Below are positions 54,725 to 62,810 of a stretch of 64,000 nucleotides of DNA, piece by piece. Made by a program: the position numbers and the translations under genes. Below the pieces are notes generated by a model. That model was not told where the DNA came from. It saw only the letters and a list, made by a program, of their open reading frames with translations, and ran no database searches. Positions within the stretch are counted from its first letter, which is position 1, and the number at the start of each line of letters is the position of its first letter. The DNA is from Halopolyspora algeriensis (GTDB lineage: Bacteria; Actinomycetota; Actinomycetes; Mycobacteriales; Pseudonocardiaceae), in contig NZ_QPJC01000002.1 in NCBI RefSeq assembly GCF_003337235.1, positions 496,001 through 560,000 on the forward strand, read 5' to 3'.

Positions 54725-55969
54725 ATGGTGGACAATGATCACGGCACCCGGACCTCGGCATTCCTGGCCGTGCTCGGACTGCCCGCCTTCGGCATCGCCT
54801 TGGCCTACACGCTGGTCACCACCTACCTGCCGGTGCTGATCGAGCGCCTGTCCGGTCCTGCGATCACCGGAGCCATGGTCGCGGGCGAAGGCGTGCTGTC
54901 CCTGATCGTGCCGACCGTGGTCGGGTCGTGGTCCGATGCGACCGGAACCCGGATCGGGGGCCGGATGCCCTTCGTGCTCGTCGGCGCCGTCCTGGCGATC
55001 ACGGGTCTGGTACTGATCCCGGTCAATGCCGGCTCACTGCTCGGTATCGGCATCGGACTGACCGTGTTCTTCGTGGGCTACTTCGTCTACTACTCCCCGT
55101 ACTACGCCCTCTTTCCCGATCTCGTGCCCGATGCGCAGCGAGGCCGCTCCCAGGGGGCTCAGGGCACGTTCCGGTCGGTCGGCATGCTCGCGTCGCTGTC
55201 GGTCGGCGGTTTGCTGCTGCACTGGTGGCAACCGCTGCCGTTCTTGCTGGGTGCCGTGGCGATCATCGGGGTCACCGTGGTGCTGTATCTGTCCATACGC
55301 ACGCGGCTGCAGACCACCTCGCCCGAGTCCACGCGGAACCGGACCGGCCGGGCACGCGAGTGGGAACTGCTCAGGGACCAGCCCGATATTCGCCGCTGGG
55401 CGGTGGCGAACTCGCTGTGGGAAACGGCGGTGGGTGCACTGCGGGTGTTCGTCGTCCTGTATTTCACCCAGGGGCTGGGGTTGTCCTTGCCGCAGGTGTC
55501 GGGAGCCTTGGCGCTGGTCGGCGGCGCGGCGATCGTGGCCGCTCCCGTCAGCGGCAAACTCGCCGACCGCTACGGCCATCGACCGGTGATGACGGCAGCA
55601 CTGTGGATTTTCGCGCTCGGCCTGCTGCCGCCACTGCTGAGCACCAACACCTACTTCATCGCCGCGATCGTTCCGATCACGTTCGCCGCCGTCGTGCTGA
55701 TCACACTTCCCTATTCGGTGCTGATGGGCCTGTTGCCCGACCGGCAGCAGCACGGGATCGGAGCCGGGTTGTTCGGTTTCAGCCGTGGCATCGGAGTCCT
55801 GCTCGGACCGTTGCTCGCCGGGCTCGCCGTGCAGCTGTGCCGATCGGTGGATGTCCTCGTCTTCGCCGAAACCGACGGATATTCCGCGGTGTTCGGGGTC
55901 ACCAGCGCGGCCCTGCTGGCCAGCATCCCCGTTCTGCGCCGTATGCCGACCCATCGCGACGGGGCTTGA
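54725..55969 (+). CDS. MFS transporter (SLC45/GPH-like)
   Basis: A 414-residue, 12-TM major facilitator. It has GSWSDATGTRIGGRMPF in the loop 2-3 position, a long YYSPYYALFPDLVP region after TM4, and GKLADRYGHRP in loop 8-9. The first motif resembles SLC45/sugar-cation symporters rather than the AAHS aromatic-acid carriers usually paired with pca genes. Its divergent position beside the pca operon allows a role in aromatic-acid uptake, but the family does not support that strongly. ATG follows GGGGGAGCCCCTGA. Confidence 0.78.
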   Translation: MVDNDHGTRTSAFLAVLGLPAFGIALAYTLVTTYLPVLIERLSGPAITGAMVAGEGVLSLIVPTVVGSWSDATGTRIGGRMPFVLVGAVLAITGLVLIPVNAGSLLGIGIGLTVFFVGYFVYYSPYYALFPDLVPDAQRGRSQGAQGTFRSVGMLASLSVGGLLLHWWQPLPFLLGAVAIIGVTVVLYLSIRTRLQTTSPESTRNRTGRAREWELLRDQPDIRRWAVANSLWETAVGALRVFVVLYFTQGLGLSLPQVSGALALVGGAAIVAAPVSGKLADRYGHRPVMTAALWIFALGLLPPLLSTNTYFIAAIVPITFAAVVLITLPYSVLMGLLPDRQQHGIGAGLFGFSRGIGVLLGPLLAGLAVQLCRSVDVLVFAETDGYSAVFGVTSAALLASIPVLRRMPTHRDGA

Positions 55970-56105
55970 GCCCGCGTGCCCTCGGGGATACTCACGCTCC
56001 CGCTGAAGCGGCAGAGCATCGCGGGGTTCTCACCGGCAATGTGTGGACAGGCCGGATGACGGGTATCCGAGCAGCTGAACACGCCGGTATGACGGGGAGG
56101 TCGTC

Positions 56106-56330
56106 TTGTCCGAACGCCACGTGGTTCCCGACCGTGCCACCGGAGGCGGATGGAAGGTGGTCGGTGCCGGTTCCGATGGGACGGAACCGCAGACCGACAC
56201 CCAAGCCGATGCGATCGACGAGGCCGAGCGGGAGCTGCGCCACAACGGCGGTGGCGAACTCCTGATCCACGGGATCAACGGCCAGGTCTGCGACAAGCGC
56301 CTCGTGCAACCGCAGACCGAGGAGGCCTGA
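56106..56330 (+). CDS. DUF2188 family small protein
   Basis: A 74-residue soluble protein (SERHVVPDRATGGGWKVVGAG, then TQADAIDEAERELRHNGGGELLIHGINGQV). The WKV and GGEL-IH pattern with an Asp/Glu-rich helix identifies the DUF2188 family, whose role is not established. TTG 56106 follows GGGGAGG. It converges with the LLM enzyme after 24 bp. Confidence 0.78.
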   Translation: MSERHVVPDRATGGGWKVVGAGSDGTEPQTDTQADAIDEAERELRHNGGGELLIHGINGQVCDKRLVQPQTEEA

Positions 56331-56354
56331 GAAGAGGCCGGGCGGCCCCGGTGG

Positions 56355-57308
56355 TCACGCCGGTATCCGGGGCCGCAGCTCACGCGAGAAGGCATCGAAG
56401 AACTTCTCCTGCTCGGGGCCGATCTGCTGCAAGTACACCTCGTCATAACCCGCATCGGCGAACTGCTGCACGATGTCGAGCAGCCGCTGCGGGTCCGAGC
56501 CGCAGGGGAACTGCTCCCCCACCATCTGCTCGGTGACCAGGGTGGAGACCTGCTCGAATTCGCGCGGAGTGGACAGCGTCTGTCCCAGCCCACCGGGCAG
56601 CAGCTCATTGCGCCACAACCGGTGCGCTCTCGTCCTGCCCTCTTCCTCGGTGTCGGCCCAGCACAGCTTCAAACCGGCCTGTGCAGGCTTGTTCCCGGCG
56701 CCGTCCCGGAAGGTGTTCACCAGCCCGGGGTCGGGCATGGTCGAACAGAATCCGTCCCCGATGCGGCCCGCCACCCGCGCTGCCTGCGGACCGAACGCGG
56801 AGACATAGATCGGCACCGGCTGCTCCGGCAGCGTGTAGAGCCGGGCGTTTTCCACGGTGTAGTACTGCCCGCGGTAGGTGACTTCCTCTCCGGTATGCAG
56901 CTTGCGGATGATCTCGCAGGCCTCGTCCAGCATCGACAGTCGCACCGCGACCGGGGGCCAGCGATCGCCGGTGATGTGCTCGTTGAGTGCCTCACCCGAG
57001 CCGACTCCGAGGACGAACCGGCCCTGGCACTGCACTGCGGCCGTGGCGGCGGCCTGGGCGATCACCGCAGGATGCGTGCGCACCGTCGGGCAGGTGACCG
57101 CCGTGGTGATCGGCAATGACGTGACCTGGGACAGCGCTCCGATCACCGACCACACGAAGGGACTGTTGCCCTGCTCGTCCAGCCACGGGTGGAAGTGGTC
57201 CGAGATCCACAGCCGTTCGAAACCCGCCTGCTCGGCCATCCGGGCCTGGCGCAGCAGTTCCTCCGGCCCGAAGGCCTCGCAGGACAGGAAATAACCAACA
57301 CTGACCAT
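56355..57308 (-). CDS. LLM-class F420-dependent oxidoreductase (G6PD-like)
   Basis: About 317 residues with the luciferase-like TIM barrel (VSVGYFLSCEAFGPEELLRQARMAEQAGFERLWISDHFHPW). It has LGVGSGEALNEHITGDRWP and PIYVSAFGPQAARVAGRIGDGF. It resembles the F420-dependent glucose-6-phosphate dehydrogenase-related group. The substrate cannot be given; F420 or FMN use is by family inference. ATG 57308 matches the usual family start; in-frame starts at 57329 or 57341 are possible and better spaced from GGGCAGGG. Confidence 0.8.
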   Translation of the reverse strand: MVSVGYFLSCEAFGPEELLRQARMAEQAGFERLWISDHFHPWLDEQGNSPFVWSVIGALSQVTSLPITTAVTCPTVRTHPAVIAQAAATAAVQCQGRFVLGVGSGEALNEHITGDRWPPVAVRLSMLDEACEIIRKLHTGEEVTYRGQYYTVENARLYTLPEQPVPIYVSAFGPQAARVAGRIGDGFCSTMPDPGLVNTFRDGAGNKPAQAGLKLCWADTEEEGRTRAHRLWRNELLPGGLGQTLSTPREFEQVSTLVTEQMVGEQFPCGSDPQRLLDIVQQFADAGYDEVYLQQIGPEQEKFFDAFSRELRPRIPA

Positions 57309-57495
57309 TCCGCCGCCGTACCCGATCATCGCCCTGCCCAATCACCACCGGGCCTTCGTCACCACACCGGGTGTTGCGACCGCGACGACGGGGAGGCTCC
57401 TGCCCTGTCCGGGTGTCGTCGTCGGCGTCCCGGTTTGGCCTGGGCACCGCCCGGGCAGCCCCCTACCGACCGCGGTGACGGGAAAGGGCCGGCGT

Positions 57496-58026
57496 ATGGA
57501 TACCCGAATCGAGTTGCGGGTGGACGGCGAGCAACGCTCACTCACCGTCGACACACGCACGACACTGCTGGACGCCCTGCGGGAACGGCTCGGGGTGACC
57601 ACACCGAAGAAGGGCTGCGATCACGGGCAGTGCGGTTCGTGCACGGTCCTGCTCGACGGGCGCCGCGCCACCACGTGCCTGGCCCTGGCGGTGGCCCACG
57701 CCGGATCGGAGATCACCACGGCGGCGGGATTGGCCGACGGCGAGGAACTGCACCCCGTGGCACGGGCCTTCCTCGAGCACGACGGCCTGCAGTGCGGGTA
57801 CTGCACTCCGGGACAGATCTGCTCGGCGGTGGGCATGCTCGACGAGGCCGAGGCCGGATGGCCGAGCTCGGTCACCGAGCACGGTGAGGGCGGCGCCGCA
57901 CTCGACGAATCAGAACTCGACGACGAGGAGATCCGCGAACGCATGAGCGGGAATCTGTGCCGTTGCGGTGCCTACGCGAACATCGTCACGGCCATCCGGG
58001 AAGCGGCGAACGGGAGCGGCCGATGA
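57496..58026 (+). CDS. Molybdenum hydroxylase small subunit, 2x[2Fe-2S] (YagT-like)
   Basis: A 176-residue protein with the plant-type ferredoxin cluster (GCDHGQCGSCTVLLDG ... C) and the helical second cluster (CGYCTPGQ, NLCRCGAY). It passes electrons between the molybdenum centre and the FAD subunit. A 25-residue acidic insertion between the two halves of the second-cluster domain (VTEHGEGGAALDESELDDEE) is somewhat unusual. ATG 57496 follows GGGAAAGG. The next gene overlaps it (ATGA). Confidence 0.9.
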   Translation: MDTRIELRVDGEQRSLTVDTRTTLLDALRERLGVTTPKKGCDHGQCGSCTVLLDGRRATTCLALAVAHAGSEITTAAGLADGEELHPVARAFLEHDGLQCGYCTPGQICSAVGMLDEAEAGWPSSVTEHGEGGAALDESELDDEEIRERMSGNLCRCGAYANIVTAIREAANGSGR

Positions 58027-59015
58027 TTCCCTTCGATTATCAGCGAGCCGACCGTGCCGACGGCGCTGTCGCCGCCGTGGGCGTCCGGCCCGCAGCGGCG
58101 TTTCTCGGTGGCGGCACCAATCTCGTCGACCACCTCAAGCTCGGTGTCGCCGAACCCGAGTTGCTCGTCGATGTCACTCGGCTGCCGTTCGACGGCATCG
58201 ACACGCTGCCCGACGGTGGCGTGCGCGTCGGCGCGACCGTGCGCAACAGCGACCTCGCGGCCGAGGCGATCGTCCGGCAGCGCTACCCCGTCCTGTCCCA
58301 GGCGCTGCTGTCCGGAGCGTCCGGGCAACTGCGCAACCTCGCCACCACGGGCGGGAACCTGTTGCAGCGCACGCGGTGCCCGTACTTTCAGGATGTCACC
58401 ACACCGTGCAACAAGCGCGAACCCGGGCAGGGATGTTCGGCCCGGGGCGGCTACACGCGGTACCACGCGATTCTCGGCGCTTCCGAGCACTGCGTGGCCA
58501 CGCATCCTTCGGACATGGCCGTGGCCCTGACCGCGCTGGACGCGACCGTGCACGTCACCGGCCCGAACGGACAACGCGACATTCCGGTGACCGAGCTGCA
58601 TCGGCTTCCCGGAGACGAACCGCACCGCGACACGGTGCTCGAACACGGCGACCTGATCACGGCGGTGGACCTGCCGGAACTGCCGATGGCCGCCCGGTCG
58701 CGGTACCGCAAGGTCCGCGACCGGGCGTCGTACGCGTTCGCGCTGGTGTCGGTGGCTGCCGCACTCGACGTCGAGGACGGCACCGTGCGCGAGGCCCGGA
58801 TCGCGCTGGGCGGAGTCGCACACAAGCCGTGGCGTGCGAATACGGCCGAGCAGGCGCTGCGTGGCGCACCGGCGACCGAGCAATCGTTCCGCGAGGCCGC
58901 CGAAGCCGAACTCGCCGAAGCGCAACCGGTGCGGGACAACGCTTTCAAGGTGCCCATGGCCCGCAACACGCTCGTGGCCACGCTGCGCGACCTGGCCGGG
59001 GAGGAAGCACGATGA
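58023..59015 (+). CDS. Molybdenum hydroxylase FAD/[4Fe-4S] subunit (YagS-like)
   Basis: A 330-residue FAD-binding subunit (FLGGGTNLVDHLKLGVAEPELLVDVTRLP, then TTGGNLLQRTRC). Cys119, 129, 138 and 157 in CPYFQDVTTPCNKREPGQGC and EHC form the extra [4Fe-4S] site known from YagS/PaoB and 4-hydroxybenzoyl-CoA reductase beta subunits. This indicates an aldehyde-oxidoreductase or related type rather than a classical xanthine dehydrogenase. Overlaps both neighbours by 4 bp. Confidence 0.9.
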   Translation: MIPFDYQRADRADGAVAAVGVRPAAAFLGGGTNLVDHLKLGVAEPELLVDVTRLPFDGIDTLPDGGVRVGATVRNSDLAAEAIVRQRYPVLSQALLSGASGQLRNLATTGGNLLQRTRCPYFQDVTTPCNKREPGQGCSARGGYTRYHAILGASEHCVATHPSDMAVALTALDATVHVTGPNGQRDIPVTELHRLPGDEPHRDTVLEHGDLITAVDLPELPMAARSRYRKVRDRASYAFALVSVAAALDVEDGTVREARIALGGVAHKPWRANTAEQALRGAPATEQSFREAAEAELAEAQPVRDNAFKVPMARNTLVATLRDLAGEEAR

Positions 59016-61120
59016 CCACCGCCGAGGAGAGCATGCTCCGGGCGAATGCGATCGGCACCCCGTTGACCCGCCTCGACGGAACGGAGAAGGTCACCGGCAC
59101 AGCGCCGTACGCCGTCGAGCATCCGGTCGACAGTCCCGCCCACCTGCATCCCCTGCAGGCCGCGATCGCGCTCGGGCGTGCAACCGGGATCGACACCAGC
59201 GCCGCCGAGGCCGAACCGGGCGTGCTGGCGGTGCTCACGCACGCCAACGCACCGCGGTTGGCGTCCACCGGCAACGGTGAGCTGGAGATCCTGCAGTCCG
59301 GCGAGGTCGGCTACCGTGGCCAGTTCCTCGGCGGCGTGATCGCCGAGACACCCGAGATCGCCCGCCGTGCGGCCGATCTGATCCGGGTGCACTACGAGCG
59401 GTACGAGCACGATGTGGAACTGCGTGCCGACCGGGACGATCTCTACAAGCCGGAGCAGGTCAATCCCGCATTCGACACCGACACCGCGCAGGGCGATGCC
59501 GACGGTGCGCTGGCCTCGGCGGCGGTGACACTGGATGCGACCTACTCCACGCCGATGGAGCACAACAATCCGATGGAGCCGCACGCCACCATCGCGTGCT
59601 GGACCGACGGCGAGCTCACGCTGCACGACTCCACCCAGGGCGTGTACTGGACTCAGGCAGCCGTGGCGCCGCTGTTCGAGCTCGATCAGCAGCAGGTACG
59701 CGTGATCTCCCCGCATGTCGGAGGCGGTTTCGGCTCGAAGGGCATCCCGCACCCGAATGTGGTGCTGGCCGCGATGGCCGCGCGGCTCGTGCCGGGGCGG
59801 CCGGTGAAGTTCCCGCTGACCCGCCAGCAGATGTTCTCCGTGGTCGGCTATCGCACTCCGACGATCCAGCACGTGCGGCTCGGTGCCGACGAGCAGGGCA
59901 GGCTTTCGGCGATCACGCTGGACGTGGTCGAGCAGACCGCGAAGGTCAAGGAGTTCGCCGAGCAGACGGCCATCCCGACGCGCACGATGTATGCCGCGCC
60001 GCATCGCCGCACCTCGCACCGGCTTGCGGCGCTGGACACGCCGGTGCCCACGTGGATGCGGGCTCCCGGCGAGTGCCCCGGCATGTTCGGGCCCGAGGTG
60101 GCCATGGACGAGATGGCTCTGGCCTGCGGTCTGGACCCGATCGAGTTCCGGGTGCGCAACGAGCCGGAGACCGACCCGGAATCCGGCCTGCCGTTTTCCA
60201 GCCGCAACCTGGTGGCCTGCCTGCGGGAAGGGGCTCGGCGGTTCGGGTGGCACGACCGCGACCCACGGCCGGGTACCCGGCGGCACGGCGAGTGGCTGGT
60301 CGGGACGGGAGTGGCCGCGTCCACCTATCCCGTCTTCGCGATGCCGGGCTCACAAGCCACCATCCGCGCCACCCCCGACGGGCGCTATGCCGTGCGGATC
60401 GGTGCGGTCGACATCGGCACCGGAACCTGGACGGCACTGACCCAGATCGCCGCCGATGCCCTGGAGGTTTCCGTCGGCGAGGTCGATCTGGAGATCGGCA
60501 GCACCACGTTGCCCACTGCCTCGGGTGCGGGAGGCTCCTCCGGCATCAACTCGTGGGGCTCCCCCATCGTGGCCGCGGCCCGCACGCTGCGGGCACGGCT
60601 GGACGAGCACGGTGGCACCGTCCCCGCCGAGGGGGTCGAGGCCACCGAGGGAATGCCCGACAACCCCCACACCAGCCAATACGCGATGCACAGTTTCGGC
60701 GCCCAGTTCGCCGAGGTGTGGGTCAACGCCGACACCGGGGAGGTGTCGGTGCCCCGGCTGCTGGGCATCTTCGCCGCGGGCCGGATCATCAACGCGCGGA
60801 CCGGGCGGTCGCAACTGCTCGGGGGGATGACCATGGGACTGTCCATGGCCTTGCACGAGGAAAGCGTGCTCGATCCCCGCTTCGGGCACGTGGTCAACCA
60901 TGATCTCGCCGAGTACCACATCGCCACCAACGCCGATGTCGGCTCTCTCGAGGTGGACTGGCTGGACGAGCACGATCCGTACGTCAATCCCATGGGTTCC
61001 AAGGGCATCGGCGAGCTCGGGATCACCGGTACCGCGGCGGCCATCACCAACGCCGCTTACCACGCCACCGGGATCCGCGTGCGGGAACTCCCGCTGCATC
61101 CCGACAAGTTCCTGCGCTGA
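59012..61120 (+). CDS. Molybdenum hydroxylase large, molybdopterin-binding subunit (YagR-like)
   Basis: A 702-residue catalytic subunit (GTPLTRLDGTEKVTGTAPYAVEH at the N-terminus; SPHVGGGFGSKG; MRAPGECPGMFGPEVAMDEMA; and the final PMGSKGIGELGITGTAAAITNAAYHATG with the catalytic Glu in GIGE). Together the three subunits form an (alpha-beta-gamma) enzyme that oxidises an aldehyde or N-heterocycle. A maturation chaperone (XdhC/PaoD) is not encoded next to it in this window. Confidence 0.9.
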   Translation: MTTAEESMLRANAIGTPLTRLDGTEKVTGTAPYAVEHPVDSPAHLHPLQAAIALGRATGIDTSAAEAEPGVLAVLTHANAPRLASTGNGELEILQSGEVGYRGQFLGGVIAETPEIARRAADLIRVHYERYEHDVELRADRDDLYKPEQVNPAFDTDTAQGDADGALASAAVTLDATYSTPMEHNNPMEPHATIACWTDGELTLHDSTQGVYWTQAAVAPLFELDQQQVRVISPHVGGGFGSKGIPHPNVVLAAMAARLVPGRPVKFPLTRQQMFSVVGYRTPTIQHVRLGADEQGRLSAITLDVVEQTAKVKEFAEQTAIPTRTMYAAPHRRTSHRLAALDTPVPTWMRAPGECPGMFGPEVAMDEMALACGLDPIEFRVRNEPETDPESGLPFSSRNLVACLREGARRFGWHDRDPRPGTRRHGEWLVGTGVAASTYPVFAMPGSQATIRATPDGRYAVRIGAVDIGTGTWTALTQIAADALEVSVGEVDLEIGSTTLPTASGAGGSSGINSWGSPIVAAARTLRARLDEHGGTVPAEGVEATEGMPDNPHTSQYAMHSFGAQFAEVWVNADTGEVSVPRLLGIFAAGRIINARTGRSQLLGGMTMGLSMALHEESVLDPRFGHVVNHDLAEYHIATNADVGSLEVDWLDEHDPYVNPMGSKGIGELGITGTAAAITNAAYHATGIRVRELPLHPDKFLR

Positions 61121-61278
61121 CGGGCCACGAACACGCCTGCGGATGCCGGTGCGGGTCGGCACGTTACTTCCGCCTTCCGGCGGGGAAACCTCAAGAGGCG
61201 GATGGCGCGTGCCCTCCGGCACGCCCACGTTGTGCGCAAGGCCCGAAAAGGGCCGGACACTCGCGAGGAGGTTCCCAC

Positions 61279-61989
61279 ATGAGCAGGGACCCGAAGGGGG
61301 AAACATCGGGCCGGAACGACAGGGGGACATCGCTTCGCCCGCATCCGGTGTACATCGTGCAGCGGGTCTGGGCAGCGCTGTTCGGCCTCGGCCTGTGGGT
61401 TTTCGCGGGCCTGGGCTTCGCCAACGGACTGGCGTTCTTCTCCACTCAGGGGCAGATGGTCGTGGGACTGTCCAGCAACGGTGCGCTGTCGACCATCTCG
61501 GTGGTCGTGGGAGCCATCCTGATCGGCTCGGCCGTGTGGGGAGGTCCGACCGCCTCCACCGTCACCGCGGCGATCGGCGTGATCTTTTTGATCTCCGGCA
61601 TCGTGCATCTGGGAATTCTGCACACGAGCTTCAACATTCTCGCATTCCGGTTGCCGAACGTGTTCTTCAGCCTGATCGCCGGCTTGCTGCTGTTGATCGG
61701 GGGCATGTACGGCCGGGTCTCCGGAGGGCTCCCACCGGACAACCCCTACCGGCGATCCCATCCCGTGCGGGAACGGCCGGACCCGGATGAGCAGCTCAAC
61801 GTGCCCGCCCAACCCAAGGACGAGCGGGAACGAGAACAGATGGAGGCCGAGGTGGCCATGGGGGAAGGGCATCCCACACCGGAACAGCAGGCTCTGGTCG
61901 AGCGCGAGCAGGCCCGGCGGCAAGCCCACGAGCGTGCTCACGCATACGAGCAGGCCCGCCGGGAGACACCTCGCCGCAGTGACGCCTGA
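61279..61989 (+). CDS. DUF4383 membrane protein with charged tail
   Basis: 236 residues. A polar N-terminus is followed by four hydrophobic helices (VWAALFGLGLWVFAGLGFANG; TISVVVGAILIGSAVWG; TVTAAIGVIFLISGIVHLGIL; FFSLIAGLLLLIGGMYG). The last ~95 residues are charged and Arg/Glu-rich. The four-helix core matches the DUF4383 family of unknown role. ATG follows GAGGAGG. It is separated from whiB by a strong terminator. Confidence 0.75.
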   Translation: MSRDPKGETSGRNDRGTSLRPHPVYIVQRVWAALFGLGLWVFAGLGFANGLAFFSTQGQMVVGLSSNGALSTISVVVGAILIGSAVWGGPTASTVTAAIGVIFLISGIVHLGILHTSFNILAFRLPNVFFSLIAGLLLLIGGMYGRVSGGLPPDNPYRRSHPVRERPDPDEQLNVPAQPKDEREREQMEAEVAMGEGHPTPEQQALVEREQARRQAHERAHAYEQARRETPRRSDA

Positions 61990-62071
61990 CCGTCCCGGCT
62001 CCCTGCTGCCGCTCCCGTCGGCACCCGGCTGATTTCCGAACGAAGCAGCAGAAGCAGAAGACACAAAAAAA

Positions 62072-62133
62072 GAGCCCGGCCTGCCGCTGATCCTCACAAC
62101 CGCGTACACACGGATCAGCGGCAGGCCGGGCTC
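62072..62133 (-). terminator. Strong intrinsic terminator of the whiB-like gene
   Basis: A perfect 22-bp inverted repeat (62072-62093 with 62112-62133, 18-nt loop) is preceded on the plus strand by a run of seven A, which reads as TTTTTTT after the stem on the minus strand. It lies just beyond the stop of the WhiB-like gene and is the best terminator in the window. The DUF4383 gene converges on it, so it could also end that transcript. Confidence 0.88.
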
Positions 62134-62191
62134 GTGGAATTCGGTGAGCAAGGGCGATTCGATCGGGCACGACCGGGCACAGCCGGCCACG

Positions 62192-62494
62192 TCAGGCCGA
62201 CATGCTCAATTCCGCGACATTGCCGCTCTCGAGCAATTTACGCCGTTCGTCCTCGCCAAGCCCGCCCCAGACACCATAGGGCTCTCCAACGCTCAATGCG
62301 TGATTCAGGCACGCCTGCTGCACCGGGCACCGTGCGCACACCTGCTTGGCCTGCGACTCGCGAGCGTGGCGAGCCCCACCGCGCTCGTTTTCCGGATGGA
62401 AGAAGATCTCGCTGCCCAGCTTCCGGCAGGCAGCATCCCGCTGCCAGTCGTAATTGTCCACATGCGGAACCGGAAGACGAGTCGTCGCTGTCAC
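62192..62494 (-). CDS. WhiB-family [4Fe-4S] regulator (WhiD/WhiB3-like)
   Basis: 100 residues with the four cluster Cys at positions 23, 53, 56 and 62 (AACRK; VCARCPVQQAC), FFHPENERGG, and the GVWGG turn at 74-78. The FFHP-E-ERG and EPYGVWGGL segments match the WhiD/WhiB3 branch, which binds a redox-sensitive cluster and partners with sigma factor. GTG 62494 follows GAGGAGAGC. It is the only gene of its transcript and is closed by the 22-bp terminator. Confidence 0.9.
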   Translation of the reverse strand: MTATTRLPVPHVDNYDWQRDAACRKLGSEIFFHPENERGGARHARESQAKQVCARCPVQQACLNHALSVGEPYGVWGGLGEDERRKLLESGNVAELSMSA

Positions 62495-62810
62495 CGCTCT
62501 CCTCACTCCCCCGCGCCCATGCCACACCGGTGTGCAAACACCGGCCGTTCCGGCATACGGGGCATTCTCGACTGTCGGTACGTGGTGGGTTCCTGTCGAA
62601 ACCTCTTCTCACCTTCCCGCCGCGGGCAGTGTTCTAAACATGCCGCTGTGTCACGGTCGAAGACGGCAACCGCACGGCGCCGGCCGCGACGGTGGTTCGG
62701 CGACCACGCCCGCACGTCTTCGGCATCCCTGCGCCGTGTGCCCGTCTTTGAGTCCGGCTCTTTCGCTGCCGTGATCAGTCCGGGCAGGTGGCACGGATCC
62801 TGGGCAGGAT
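62495..62810. other. Intergenic region upstream of whiB-like gene
   Basis: About 316 bp between the whiB-like gene and the nuoN stop, both on the minus strand. It should contain the whiB promoter. I found no gene and no clear conserved promoter element. Confidence 0.4.

Noticed and set aside
58451-60286. Minus-strand open frame across the molybdenum hydroxylase genes
   Set aside because: Antisense to subunits with intact iron-sulfur and molybdopterin motifs.
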